Source: Dehalococcoidia bacterium
GTDB lineage: Bacteria; Chloroflexota; Dehalococcoidia; JAENJB01
DNA length: 12,621 bases
Direction: 5' to 3'
Assembly (NCBI GenBank): GCA_016844565.1
Contig: JAENJB010000034.1
Span: 1 to 12,621 of the forward strand
Under the pieces are notes generated by a model, which ran no database searches, had not been told where the DNA came from, and worked only from the letters and a program-made list of their open reading frames with translations. Both the position numbers and the translations under genes were made by a program. Below, in pieces: positions 1 through 6,540 of the stretch (position 1 is its first letter; the number at the start of each line of letters is the position of its first letter).

Positions 1-564
1 GCCAAAGAAAAAGGCATTTCAGTGACCGCCGAGGTCACCCCGCACCATCTGACCCTCACCGAAGAGAAGGTCATGGGGTACGATACCAGCGCCAAGGTGA
101 ACCCGCCGTTGCGCACGGGAGCCGACATTGCCGCCCTGCTGCAAGGGCTCAAGGAGGGCGTCATTGACGCCATCGCCACCGACCACGCGCCCCATGCCGC
201 CGTGGACAAGATGTGCGAGTTCGGCCTGGCCGCCTTTGGAATCAGCGGTCTGGAGACGGCGCTGGGGAGCCTGCTGACCCTGGTCAACCAGGGAGAGCTA
301 GAGCTGGGGCTGGTTATCGCCCGGCTTACCTCTGGGCCAGCCGGCGTCCTGGGCGGCATCCCGATGAAATCGGAACTGGGCACCCTGAAAGTCGGCTCTC
401 CCGCCGATGTCACCATCTTCGACCCCAAGGGGGAATGGCTGGTGAGCGAAGCTTCTCTACTATCCAAGGGAAAGAACACTCCCCTGCTGGGCACAAAGCT
501 GAAGGGAAAGGTAATAGCCACCATCTATGGCGGGCGGATAGTCTACAAGGAAGGAGCGCCATGA
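1..564 (+). CDS. pyrC: Dihydroorotase (class I), C-terminal part; 5' end outside window
   Basis: Dihydroorotase cyclises N-carbamoyl-L-aspartate to dihydroorotate, the third step of UMP synthesis, in the cytoplasm. The reading frame is open from base 1 and stops at 562-564, giving 187 residues; the N-terminal part with the HxH metal site lies upstream. Visible family motifs are VTPHHLTL near the start (metal-ligand histidine), a KVNPPLR substrate-binding segment, and ATDHAPH at about 175-195, which holds the catalytic/metal aspartate. The C-terminus has the usual amidohydrolase ending: a GxLKVGSPADVTIFDP strand and a GGRIVYKEG tail. It is followed by carA, carB and pyrK in the same direction, so it belongs to a pyrimidine operon, and pyrB may lie upstream. 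No lesion is seen in the visible part. Identification is firm. Confidence 0.95.
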   Translation, partial: AKEKGISVTAEVTPHHLTLTEEKVMGYDTSAKVNPPLRTGADIAALLQGLKEGVIDAIATDHAPHAAVDKMCEFGLAAFGISGLETALGSLLTLVNQGELELGLVIARLTSGPAGVLGGIPMKSELGTLKVGSPADVTIFDPKGEWLVSEASLLSKGKNTPLLGTKLKGKVIATIYGGRIVYKEGAP

Positions 565-579
565 GCCGAGCCCCCATCA

Positions 580-689
580 TGTCATTGCGAGCCCTTCGCC
601 GAAGGCTCAGGATAAACTCCGCGAAGCAATCCGTCACCCCCACATTCACGGATTGCTTCGGCCCCTATCGAGCGGGGCCTCGCAATGAC
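580..689. repeat. Palindromic MITE-like repeat, TGTCATTGCGA family (copy 1)
   Basis: This 110-bp imperfect inverted repeat runs from TGTCATTGCGA at 580-590 to TCGCAATGAC at 680-689. The inner arms contain GAAGCAATCCGT (622-633) and its complement ACGGATTGCTTC (648-659). A second copy of the same termini is at 6361-6530, and a related TGTCATTCTGAG element is at 2075-2175. It lies between pyrC and carA and contains no gene. It looks like a non-autonomous, folded intergenic element; no transposase or target duplication was identified. Confidence 0.8.
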
Positions 690-709
690 CGGGGAAATAG
701 GGGCGTCTT

Positions 710-730
710 AGAGGGGGCGCAGCCCCCTCT
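710..730. repeat. Short G/C hairpin
   Basis: A 9-bp perfect stem, AGAGGGGGC / GCCCCCTCT, encloses a 3-base loop GCA. It is one of three palindromes packed into the pyrC-carA gap. There is no T-run after it, so it is not a classical intrinsic terminator, although it could cause RNA pausing or protect RNA ends inside the operon. Confidence 0.65.
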
Positions 731-743
731 TGCAGAATTATCT

Positions 744-772
744 CCCCTCTCTCCTTTCCAAGGAGAGAGGGG
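744..772. repeat. CCCCTCTCTCCTT hairpin repeat
   Basis: A perfect 13-bp inverted repeat (744-756 with 760-772) has a 3-base spacer. It belongs to a loose family of CTCTCC...GGAGAG palindromes found in this window at 6403-6427, 6471-6494, 8771-8793 and 8802-8824. It ends about 20 bases before the carA start, so the folded RNA could influence ribosome access to carA. Confidence 0.7.
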
Positions 773-778
773 CAGGGG

Positions 779-785
779 TAAGAGG
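779..785 (+). promoter_or_regulatory. Ribosome-binding site for carA (TTG start)
   Basis: TAAGAGG lies 8 bases before the TTG at 794. This supports the non-ATG start: the protein from there begins (M)RKAILVLEDGTVYEG, the normal beginning of CarA, and no ATG or GTG is better placed. Confidence 0.55.
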
Positions 786-793
786 TTAATCAA

Positions 794-1171
794 TTGAGGA
801 AAGCCATTCTGGTACTGGAAGACGGGACGGTCTATGAAGGCTATTCCTTCGGCGGCGAGTCCACCGCCTGGGGCGAGGTGGTCTTCAACACCAGCATGAC
901 CGGCTACCAGGAGATGCTGACCGACCCATCGTACGCCGGCCAGATTGTCGTCCCCACCTATCCCTTGATCGGCAACTACGGCATCAACGAGCAGGACGTG
1001 GAGTCGCGCCGCATCCAGGTCAAGGGCTTCGTCATACGGGAGGAGTGCCGCGGCCCAGCCACTGGCAGAGCCAGAAGACCCTCCACCAGTCCCTGGCCGA
1101 GAACCGCATCCCCGGCCTCGCCGGGGTGGATACCAGAGCCCTCACCCGCCACCTGCGCTCGTCCGGGGTGA
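794..1171 (+). CDS. carA: Carbamoyl-phosphate synthase small subunit, N-terminal fragment (frameshifted)
   Basis: CarA is the glutaminase subunit of carbamoyl-phosphate synthase; it delivers ammonia from glutamine to CarB. This fragment uses a TTG start with an AGAGG site 8 bases upstream. It holds the CarA N-terminal domain: LEDGTVYEGYSFG, GEVVFNTSMTGYQEMLTDPSYAGQ and IGNYGIN. Residues match CarA up to REECRGP at about 1057. The remaining residues to the stop at 1169-1171 are out-of-frame, arginine- and proline-rich nonsense. The true continuation (SHWQSQKTLHQSL...) is in the frame one base back. Adding one C to the run at 1054-1056 would restore a 376-residue protein, the usual CarA length. 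There is no canonical slippery heptamer at the site. Either the gene is broken or one base was lost in sequencing. Confidence 0.85.
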   Translation: MRKAILVLEDGTVYEGYSFGGESTAWGEVVFNTSMTGYQEMLTDPSYAGQIVVPTYPLIGNYGINEQDVESRRIQVKGFVIREECRGPATGRARRPSTSPWPRTASPASPGWIPEPSPATCARPG

Positions 1172-1923
1172 TGCTCGGCCTGCTCACCTCGGAGATGACC
1201 AGCGATGAGGCGCTGCACCAGTTGAAGGACCTGCCGCGCTACGAGGCCATAGACTACGTCAAAGAGGTGTGCACCGGACAGCTCTACTCGTGGAGCGGCA
1301 ACCCCAATGACGCGGCTTCCAAAATGAGCCACCCCGCAGCGCGCAAGACCGCTCATCGGGATCATATCGTGGTGGTGGATGGCGGGGTGAAGTACAACAT
1401 CCTGCGCATCCTTCACGGGCTGGGCAACTCGGTGGTGGTTGTCCCGTGTACCAGTTCGGCCAAGGACATTCTGAAGCTCAAGCCCGATGGGGTGGTGTTC
1501 TCTCCCGGTCCGGGCAACCCGGCCCTCCTGGGCTATATGGAGGAGGCCATGAAAGGGCTGGTGGGGCAGAAGCCCGTCATGGGCATCTGCCTGGGGCACC
1601 AGATACTGGGGCGCGCCTTCGGCGGCAGGACCTTCAAGCTGAAATTCGGCCACCGGGGCGGCAACCACCCGGTGAAGGACCTCATCAGCGGCCGGGTGCA
1701 TATCACCGCGCAGAACCACGGCTTCGCCGTGGATGGCGAGATGCTGAAAGGCGACCTGGAGGTCAGCCATGTCAACCTCAACGATGGCACAGTGGAGGGT
1801 CTGCGCCACAAAGAGCTGCCCGTCTTCTCCATCCAGTACCACTCCGAAGCCTCCCCCGGCCCGAGGGACAACGTCTATATGTTCGAGCGGTTTATGGAGA
1901 TGGTGAGGGAGAATAAGAAATGA
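1045..1923 (+). CDS. carA: Carbamoyl-phosphate synthase small subunit, C-terminal glutaminase part (frameshifted)
   Basis: This frame continues CarA after the frameshift near 1057. The nominal GTG start at 1045 is not a likely true start, because the residues before SHWQSQKT belong to the upstream frame. It contains the end of the N-terminal domain (IPGLAGVDTRALTRHLRSSG) and a complete class I glutamine amidotransferase domain: VVFSPGPGNP (oxyanion region), the nucleophile cysteine in MGICLGHQ (codon 1588-1590), and the catalytic His and Glu in IQYHSEASPGP (codons 1840-1842 and 1846-1848). All catalytic residues are kept, so the lesion looks recent or artefactual. Its last 43 bases before the variable tail reappear at 2191-2233. 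In an undisturbed operon carB would follow; here a repeat block and a foreign gene intervene. Confidence 0.9.
   Translation: MPRPSHWQSQKTLHQSLAENRIPGLAGVDTRALTRHLRSSGVMLGLLTSEMTSDEALHQLKDLPRYEAIDYVKEVCTGQLYSWSGNPNDAASKMSHPAARKTAHRDHIVVVDGGVKYNILRILHGLGNSVVVVPCTSSAKDILKLKPDGVVFSPGPGNPALLGYMEEAMKGLVGQKPVMGICLGHQILGRAFGGRTFKLKFGHRGGNHPVKDLISGRVHITAQNHGFAVDGEMLKGDLEVSHVNLNDGTVEGLRHKELPVFSIQYHSEASPGPRDNVYMFERFMEMVRENKK
1865..1907 (+). repeat. carA 3'-end duplication, proximal copy
   Basis: These 43 bases at the end of carA match 2191-2233 at 39 positions by eye. The encoded segment is DNVYMFERFMEMVR here and YNVYVFERFMEMVR in the distal copy. The two copies bracket 283 bases of repeat-rich non-coding DNA. 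Confidence 0.85.
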
Positions 1924-2074
1924 GCCAAGACCGTCACCTGTCATTGCCACCATTACCTTCTCTCTCCCCTGGAGTAGGGGCACGGCGTGCTGTGCCCGCG
2001 TTGGCCGCCCTCTTCCCTTCGTCAAGCTCAGAGCAGGCTCAATCCCTCTCCTGTCAGGGGGGTCTTACCTCAAG
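1924..2074. other. Non-coding patchwork of repeat fragments after carA
   Basis: I see no gene here. The stretch contains pieces resembling the intergenic repeats elsewhere in the window: CTGTCATTGCCA at 1938-1949, a CTCTCCCCTGGAGTAGGGG partial hairpin at about 1962-1980, and CTCTCCTGTCAGGGGGG at about 2047-2062. One frame is open from 1920 to 2246, but its composition follows the repeats and it has no start or ribosome-binding signal, so I do not call it a gene. Confidence 0.6.
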
Positions 2075-2175
2075 TGTCATTCTGAGGAGCGAAGCGACGA
2101 AGAATCTCTGGTGGGGTTGGTGTAGCACAGATAGGCCCCACCACCTAGAGATCCTTCGCTTCGCTCAGGATGACA
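2075..2175. repeat. Palindromic MITE-like repeat, TGTCATTCTGAG family
   Basis: A 101-bp imperfect palindrome has a left arm of TGTCATTCTGAGGAGCGAAG and the inner segment GAAGAATCTCTGGTGG. Its right arm is CCACCTAGAGATCCTTCGC followed by a terminus of CTCAGGATGACA. The termini share TGTCAT with the TGTCATTGCGA elements at 580 and 6361, but the interior differs. It sits inside the carA-tail duplication, directly upstream of the distal carA remnant. Confidence 0.8.
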
Positions 2176-2190
2176 GGGCTGGCTTGGGGA

Positions 2191-2246
2191 GGTACAACGT
2201 CTACGTGTTCGAGCGGTTCATGGAGATGGTGAGAGGACATAAATGA
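2191..2246 (+). pseudogene. Duplicated remnant of the carA 3' end
   Basis: The last codons of a carA-like gene are present without the rest of the gene: YNVYVFERFMEMVRGHK, then a TGA stop at 2244-2246. Compared with the intact carA end, within codons it differs at TAT/TAC (silent), TTT/TTC (silent) and ATG/GTG (Met/Val), a pattern expected from divergence under coding selection. The copy may therefore have come from a different carA allele rather than by recent local duplication. It carries a Shine-Dalgarno-like GAGAGG (2231-2236), and its stop overlaps the next start codon as ATGA (2243-2246). Confidence 0.75.
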
Positions 2247-3085
2247 CACAAGCAGCCGAGGTAATAACATCCAACCTCACACAGTATCCTCATATTGCAC
2301 AGTTCTTTGGAAGAATCATCAAGCAAAGACTAAGCATCGACTGCTACACACACGGGATGCTCACCGCCAACTTACTTGAGAACAGCGGACTCACAATATT
2401 GGACCAGGTACTCCAACTTGGCCTACTGCACTGCCGAGATTTCAAACATATCTTTAAGAGCGTTAGCTTACCCAAAATGGCTGAAGTAGCGGATGCACAG
2501 ATTGGAGACCTACTCGCTGAGGTAAAAGCCTTCGAATTTCTCCACGCTAAGGGCTTTACAGACATAGCCAAGATACGACGCTCAAAGGCAGGCAAGACGG
2601 TCGACTTCACCGCCAAGAAGAATGGCCAGAATCACGCGATAGAGGTGACACGCCTTGGCTTGGCTCAATCTGACAAGAAGCAGCCGGTCTACGCACTAAG
2701 AATCAGCACTTTGAGGTATGCACATTGCGAGGATGCCGACGGTTTTGAGTTCACACGGATTGATGAAGGGTCTAACAAGGAGCGCCTCACCAAGGAAATC
2801 AGCGATGCTCTTAATAACAAATACCCGCAAATCCTGGAGTTCTGCCGGAGAGAAACCGGTAAGTGGAAAGGCATATTGTTCATATCAGATGGCCGCGGTT
2901 ACTTTCCCGCAAGGAAGTATGAGAACAAGGCATATGACCAGACCCCAGAAAGGGATTTCTTTGACGTTCTCAAGGAGATATGGGAATCAGCCAAACAAGA
3001 GCAAGAATACTACAGGTACCTGGACTGCGTAGCAATCACACGCGGCAAGAATCTCGACAAAGTGATTAGATATCCAATCTCATGA
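2243..3085 (+). CDS. Putative PD-(D/E)xK-like nuclease, foreign gene between carA and carB
   Basis: This is a 280-residue protein of unknown specific function. The middle resembles a PD-(D/E)xK nuclease core: a helix with glutamates (LLAEVKAFEFLHAKGF, E93 and E98), a strand with aspartate (KTVDFTAKK, D121), and a strand HAIEVTRLG with E134. The usual lysine of ExK is a threonine (E-V-T136-R137), so catalysis is not certain. The N-terminal 85 residues are mostly helical with no recognised domain; the C-terminal half is lysine-rich with a hydrophobic strand, GILFISDGRGYF. There is no signal peptide or membrane segment. The ATG start is supported by GAGAGG at 2231-2236 and the ATGA overlap with the carA remnant. 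The gene is visibly AT-richer than the pyr genes and interrupts a conserved gene pair, which points to transfer. A restriction or defence role is possible but unproven; no methylase is adjacent. Confidence 0.7.
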   Translation: MTQAAEVITSNLTQYPHIAQFFGRIIKQRLSIDCYTHGMLTANLLENSGLTILDQVLQLGLLHCRDFKHIFKSVSLPKMAEVADAQIGDLLAEVKAFEFLHAKGFTDIAKIRRSKAGKTVDFTAKKNGQNHAIEVTRLGLAQSDKKQPVYALRISTLRYAHCEDADGFEFTRIDEGSNKERLTKEISDALNNKYPQILEFCRRETGKWKGILFISDGRGYFPARKYENKAYDQTPERDFFDVLKEIWESAKQEQEYYRYLDCVAITRGKNLDKVIRYPIS

Positions 3086-3100
3086 TACTGAAACAATCAA

Positions 3101-3643
3101 ATGACCAAACCCTCTAAGGTCCTCGTCATCGGCTCGGGGCCGATAATCATCGGGCAGGCGGCGGAGTTCGACTACGCCGGCACCCAGGCCTGTAAGGCCC
3201 TCCGCGAGGAGGGCGTTACCTCAGTGCTGGTGAACTCCAACCCGGCCACCATCATGACCGACGAGGGCGTCGCCGATGTGGTCTACATCGAGCCGCTCAC
3301 CGTTGAATCGGTGACCCGCATCATCGAAAGGGAGCGCCCGGAGGGCCTCCTGCCCACCCTCGGCGGCCAGACCGGCCTCAACCTGGCGGTGGAGCTGGCC
3401 GAGGCAGGCGTCCTGGACAAATACGGGGTGCGCCTCCTGGGCACGCCCCTGGACACCATCAGGAAGGCGGAGGAGCGCTCCCTTTTCAAGAAGCTACTGC
3501 TGGACATCGGCGAGCCGGTTCCCGAGAGCGTCACCGTGTCCTCGGTGGAGCAGGCCATAAAGTTCGCCCGCCAGGCGGGCCTCCCCCTCATCGTGCGGCC
3601 CTCCTACACCCTGGGAGGCAGCGGAGGAGGCATCTGCCAATGA
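3101..3643 (+). CDS. carB: Carbamoyl-phosphate synthase large subunit, N-terminal fragment
   Basis: CarB makes carbamoyl phosphate from bicarbonate, ammonia and two ATP. This 180-residue ORF holds the first pre-ATP-grasp domain (VLVIGSGPIIIGQAAEFDYAG, VNSNPATIMTD, PTLGGQTGLNLAVEL) and the beginning of the first ATP-grasp domain, up to RPSYTLGGSGGGI. It then stops at TGA 3641-3643. The equivalent segment of the second half, RPSYVLGG...ILIDKYFMGRE, shows that about 16 residues are missing between GGGI and NEVLVEK, together with a frame change; a loss of about 49 bases would explain both. The ATG at 3101 begins MTKPSKVLVIGSGP, a normal CarB start, but the 15 bases between the preceding gene and this ATG contain no Shine-Dalgarno sequence. 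Without the missing helix this domain is unlikely to fold normally, unless the two pieces assemble. Confidence 0.88.
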   Translation: MTKPSKVLVIGSGPIIIGQAAEFDYAGTQACKALREEGVTSVLVNSNPATIMTDEGVADVVYIEPLTVESVTRIIERERPEGLLPTLGGQTGLNLAVELAEAGVLDKYGVRLLGTPLDTIRKAEERSLFKKLLLDIGEPVPESVTVSSVEQAIKFARQAGLPLIVRPSYTLGGSGGGICQ

Positions 3644-6360
3644 GCAACGAGGTGCTGGTGGAGAAGTGCCTCCTGGGATGGAAAGAAATCGAGTACGAGG
3701 TGATGCGCGACGCAGCCGACAACTGCATCACCGTCTGCAACATGGAGAACATCGACCCCATGGGCGTGCATACCGGGGACAGCATCGTGGTCGCCCCCAG
3801 CCAGACGCTGAACGACAAGGAATACCAGATGCTGCGCTCCGCCAGCCTGAAGATCATCCGCGCCCTGGGCATCGAGGGCGGCTGCAACATCCAGATGGCG
3901 CTCGCCCCCTGCACCACGGTGATGGACGCCTGGTCGCCAAGCTGGGACAAGAAGAAGGGCAGCGCTTACTATATCATCGAGGTCAATCCCCGCGTCAGTC
4001 GCAGTTCCGCCCTGGCCAGCAAGGCTACCGGATACCCCATCGCCCGCGTAGCGGCCAAGATAGCGGTTGGCAAGCGGCTGGATGAGATACAGAACAAGGT
4101 CACCGGAAAGACCACGGCTGCCTTCGAGCCGGCCCTGGACTACTGCGTGGTCAAGATACCCCGGTGGCCGTTCGACAAGTTCCCCCTCGGCGACCGCACC
4201 ACAGGCAGCCAGATGAAGGCCACCGGCGAGGTGATGGCCATTGACCGGTGCTTCGAGGCGGCCTTTCAGAAGGCAGTCCGTTCCCTGGAGGTGGGCAACC
4301 GGTCGCTCCTGTGGGAGGACAGGAAGTGGGTGGAGGATCCTTCCTCCCCCGATACCTACCCCATTGGCCCCAACGACCAGCGTCTGTGGGCGCTCATGGC
4401 CCTCCTCCGCCGGGGCGCCTCGCCCGAGGACCTGGCCAGAAAGACCGGCATCGACCCGTGGTTCCTCAACAAGTTCCAGAATATCGTGGAGATGGAGAAA
4501 ACCCTCCTCGCCAAAGAGCTCACCCCGGACCTGCTCCGACAGGCCAAGCGGCTGGGCTTCTCCGATGAGATGATCGGCACCCTGGCCGACAGGCTGCCCG
4601 AGCAGGTGCGTCAACTGAGGAGCAAGTGGGGCCTGCGTCCCGTCTACAAGATGGTGGACACCTGCGCCGCCGAGTTCGCCGCCGAGACGCCGTACTTCTA
4701 CAGCACCTATGAGAAGGAGAACGAGGCCCAACCCATGCCGGGGAAGAAGGCGGTGGTCATAGGCTCCGGGCCCATCCGCATCGGACAGGGCATCGAGTTC
4801 GACTACTGCAGCGTCCACGCCGCGTGGGCCCTTCAAGGGGCGGGCGTCAAGAGCATCATGGTCAACTCCAATCCGGAGACGGTCTCCACCGATTTCGACA
4901 CCAGCGATCGGCTGTATTTCGAACCACTGGACGAGGAGAGCCTGCGGGATCTGCTGGAGAATGAGGCCGGTTCGAACGGCGCCGACCACCTGCCGCCCTC
5001 CATCGTCCAGTTCGGCGGTCAGACCGCCATCAACCTCGCCGAGCCGCTGGCCTCGAGCGGCATGCCCCTCCTGGGCACGGGCGCCGAAGCCATCGATATC
5101 GCCTCCGACCGCCGCCGGTTCGAGGACTTCCTCAGCCACCTCAGTATCCCCCAGCCCCCGGGCGCCGGCGTGACCACGATTGAAGAGGCCCTGAAGGTAG
5201 TCGAAATCATCGGCTACCCGGTGCTGGTGCGGCCCAGCTATGTGCTGGGCGGGCGCGCCATGGAGATCGTCCATAACGCCAGCGAGTTGGTCCGCTACGC
5301 CGCCCTGGCCCTGGAAGTAGACAGGAAGCACCCCATCCTGATCGACAAGTACTTCATGGGCCGGGAGGTGGAGGTGGACGCCGTCTGCGACGGCGAGGCG
5401 GTGCTCGTCCCCGGAATCATGCAGCACATCGAGAGGGCGGGCGTTCACAGTGGGGACTCAATAGCCGTCTATCCGGGCATCAGCCTGACCGATGATGAGG
5501 AGCAGACGCTGGTGGACTACGCCGTGCGTATCGGCATCGCCCTCAAGTTCAAAGGTCTGATGAACATCCAGTACGTCATTATGCCCCTGAAGAAGGAGGC
5601 GGACCCCGATGGTGTCCTGCCGCAGTCTCGAGTCTATGTGATTGAGGTCAACTTACGCGCCAGCCGCACCATCCCCTTCATCTCCAAGGTCACCGGCGTG
5701 CCCATGGTGCGGGTGTCCTCGCGGGTGATGCTCGGCCAGACCCTGGCGGAGCAGGGCTACGCCGGCGGGCTGTGGAAACGGCAAGACCTGGTGGCCGTCA
5801 AGGCGCCGGTCTTCTCCATGTCGAAGCTGATCGGGGTGGACACCTACCTGGGGCCGGAGATGAAGTCCACTGGCGAGGTGATGGGGATCGACCACACCTT
5901 CGAACCGGCCCTCACCAAGGCCCTGATTGCGGCGGGCCTGATGCTGCCGCCGAAGGGCGCTATCCTTTTCAGCGTCGCCGACCGCGATAAGGCCGAGGCC
6001 CTGCCCATCATAAGGGGGTTCGCCTCGGTGGGATATGAGCTGTACGCCACCGAGGGCACGGCGGCCATGATACAGGCCAGCGGGCTTCCGGTGAAGACCA
6101 TTTCCAAGAAACTCAGCGAAGGGCATCCCAACATCCTTGATGTCATCAGCAGCGGCAAAGTGAACGGCGTGGTCAATACCGTCACCGGCGGACGCATTCC
6201 TTTGCGGGACGGATTCGAAATCCGCCGCGTGGCCACGGAGAAGAGGGTCCCATGCTTTACCTCGCTGGACACCGTGCGAGCAGTGCTGCAGGCGCTATCC
6301 AATGGGAAACAGGACTATAACATCAAGCCGATGCCGGAGTACCTGGGGCACGGCAAATAA
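3640..6360 (+). CDS. carB: Carbamoyl-phosphate synthase large subunit, main C-terminal part
   Basis: This 906-residue ORF carries the rest of CarB. In order it holds: the remainder of the first ATP-grasp domain (NEVLVEKCLLGWKEIEYEV, MGVHTGDSIVVAPSQTL, IEVNPRVSRSSALASK); the oligomerisation region (about residues 210-350); the second synthetase half (VVIGSGPIRIGQGIEFDYC, VRPSYVLGGRAMEIV, GVHSGDSIAVYPG, IEVNLRASRTIPFISK); and the C-terminal methylglyoxal-synthase-like allosteric domain (ILFSVADRDKAEALP to VRAVLQAL). The second half is complete. In its ATP-grasp signature a leucine replaces the usual proline of EVNPR. The ATG at 3640 overlaps the upstream fragment's stop as ATGA; no clear ribosome-binding site precedes it, so if translated it would depend on coupling. 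With the upstream ORF it adds to about the expected length minus the deletion. CarB split between its two halves is known in some prokaryotes; a split inside the first ATP-grasp domain is not that arrangement. Confidence 0.92.
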   Translation: MSNEVLVEKCLLGWKEIEYEVMRDAADNCITVCNMENIDPMGVHTGDSIVVAPSQTLNDKEYQMLRSASLKIIRALGIEGGCNIQMALAPCTTVMDAWSPSWDKKKGSAYYIIEVNPRVSRSSALASKATGYPIARVAAKIAVGKRLDEIQNKVTGKTTAAFEPALDYCVVKIPRWPFDKFPLGDRTTGSQMKATGEVMAIDRCFEAAFQKAVRSLEVGNRSLLWEDRKWVEDPSSPDTYPIGPNDQRLWALMALLRRGASPEDLARKTGIDPWFLNKFQNIVEMEKTLLAKELTPDLLRQAKRLGFSDEMIGTLADRLPEQVRQLRSKWGLRPVYKMVDTCAAEFAAETPYFYSTYEKENEAQPMPGKKAVVIGSGPIRIGQGIEFDYCSVHAAWALQGAGVKSIMVNSNPETVSTDFDTSDRLYFEPLDEESLRDLLENEAGSNGADHLPPSIVQFGGQTAINLAEPLASSGMPLLGTGAEAIDIASDRRRFEDFLSHLSIPQPPGAGVTTIEEALKVVEIIGYPVLVRPSYVLGGRAMEIVHNASELVRYAALALEVDRKHPILIDKYFMGREVEVDAVCDGEAVLVPGIMQHIERAGVHSGDSIAVYPGISLTDDEEQTLVDYAVRIGIALKFKGLMNIQYVIMPLKKEADPDGVLPQSRVYVIEVNLRASRTIPFISKVTGVPMVRVSSRVMLGQTLAEQGYAGGLWKRQDLVAVKAPVFSMSKLIGVDTYLGPEMKSTGEVMGIDHTFEPALTKALIAAGLMLPPKGAILFSVADRDKAEALPIIRGFASVGYELYATEGTAAMIQASGLPVKTISKKLSEGHPNILDVISSGKVNGVVNTVTGGRIPLRDGFEIRRVATEKRVPCFTSLDTVRAVLQALSNGKQDYNIKPMPEYLGHGK

Positions 6361-6530
6361 TGTCATTGCGAGGGGCAAAGCCCCGAAGCAATCCGTACCA
6401 CTCCTCTCCCCCCTTGCGGGGGAGAGGTAGAGAGAGGGGGCCTATCGCGATGAGCTCACCCTCTCCCTATCCCTCTCCCGTCAAGGGAGAGGGGAAACCG
6501 ACGGATTGCTTCGCTTCGCTCGCAATGACA
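6361..6530. repeat. Palindromic MITE-like repeat, TGTCATTGCGA family (copy 2), with nested element
   Basis: The outer arms match copy 1: TGTCATTGCGAG with GAAGCAATCCGT at the left, and ACGGATTGCTTC with CTCGCAATGACA at the right. Between them, where copy 1 has about 14 bases, this copy holds about 110 bases containing two CTCTCC-type hairpins (6403-6427 and 6471-6494). This looks like one repeat inserted into another. It begins directly after the carB stop and fills the carB-pyrK gap. Confidence 0.8.
6403..6494. repeat. Two-hairpin CTCTCC element (copy 1), nested in TGTCATTGCGA repeat
   Basis: Hairpin one is CCTCTCCCCC with GGGGGAGAGG at 6403-6427; hairpin two is CCCTCTCCC with GGGAGAGGG at 6471-6493. 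The same pair, with the same loop sequences (CTTGC, GTCAA), occurs in opposite orientation at 8771-8824 between the two amidohydrolase genes, with a shorter spacer. Confidence 0.75.
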
Positions 6531-6540
6531 GTGAACGGAA

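Noticed and set aside
213..797. A 194-codon + strand open frame over the end of pyrC and the following repeats
   Set aside because: It is an out-of-frame shadow of pyrC that continues into palindromic repeats.
1050..1060. Programmed -1 ribosomal frameshift in carA
   Set aside because: There is no X-XXY-YYZ slippery heptamer or obvious downstream pseudoknot, and frameshifted carA is not an established arrangement; a mutation or sequence error is simpler.
976..2025. A 349-codon open frame on the - strand
   Set aside because: It is the antisense of carA and the adjoining repeats, with no recognisable motif.
1920..2246. A 108-codon + strand frame through the carA-carB repeat block
   Set aside because: Only its last 17 residues (the carA-like tail) have a recognisable origin; the rest is repeat sequence with no ribosome-binding site.
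3604..5448. A 614-codon open frame on the - strand
   Set aside because: It lies opposite carB, whose GC-rich codon bias keeps this antisense frame open; the translation is Gly/His/Val-rich with no domain, and carB motifs on the + strand are unmistakable.
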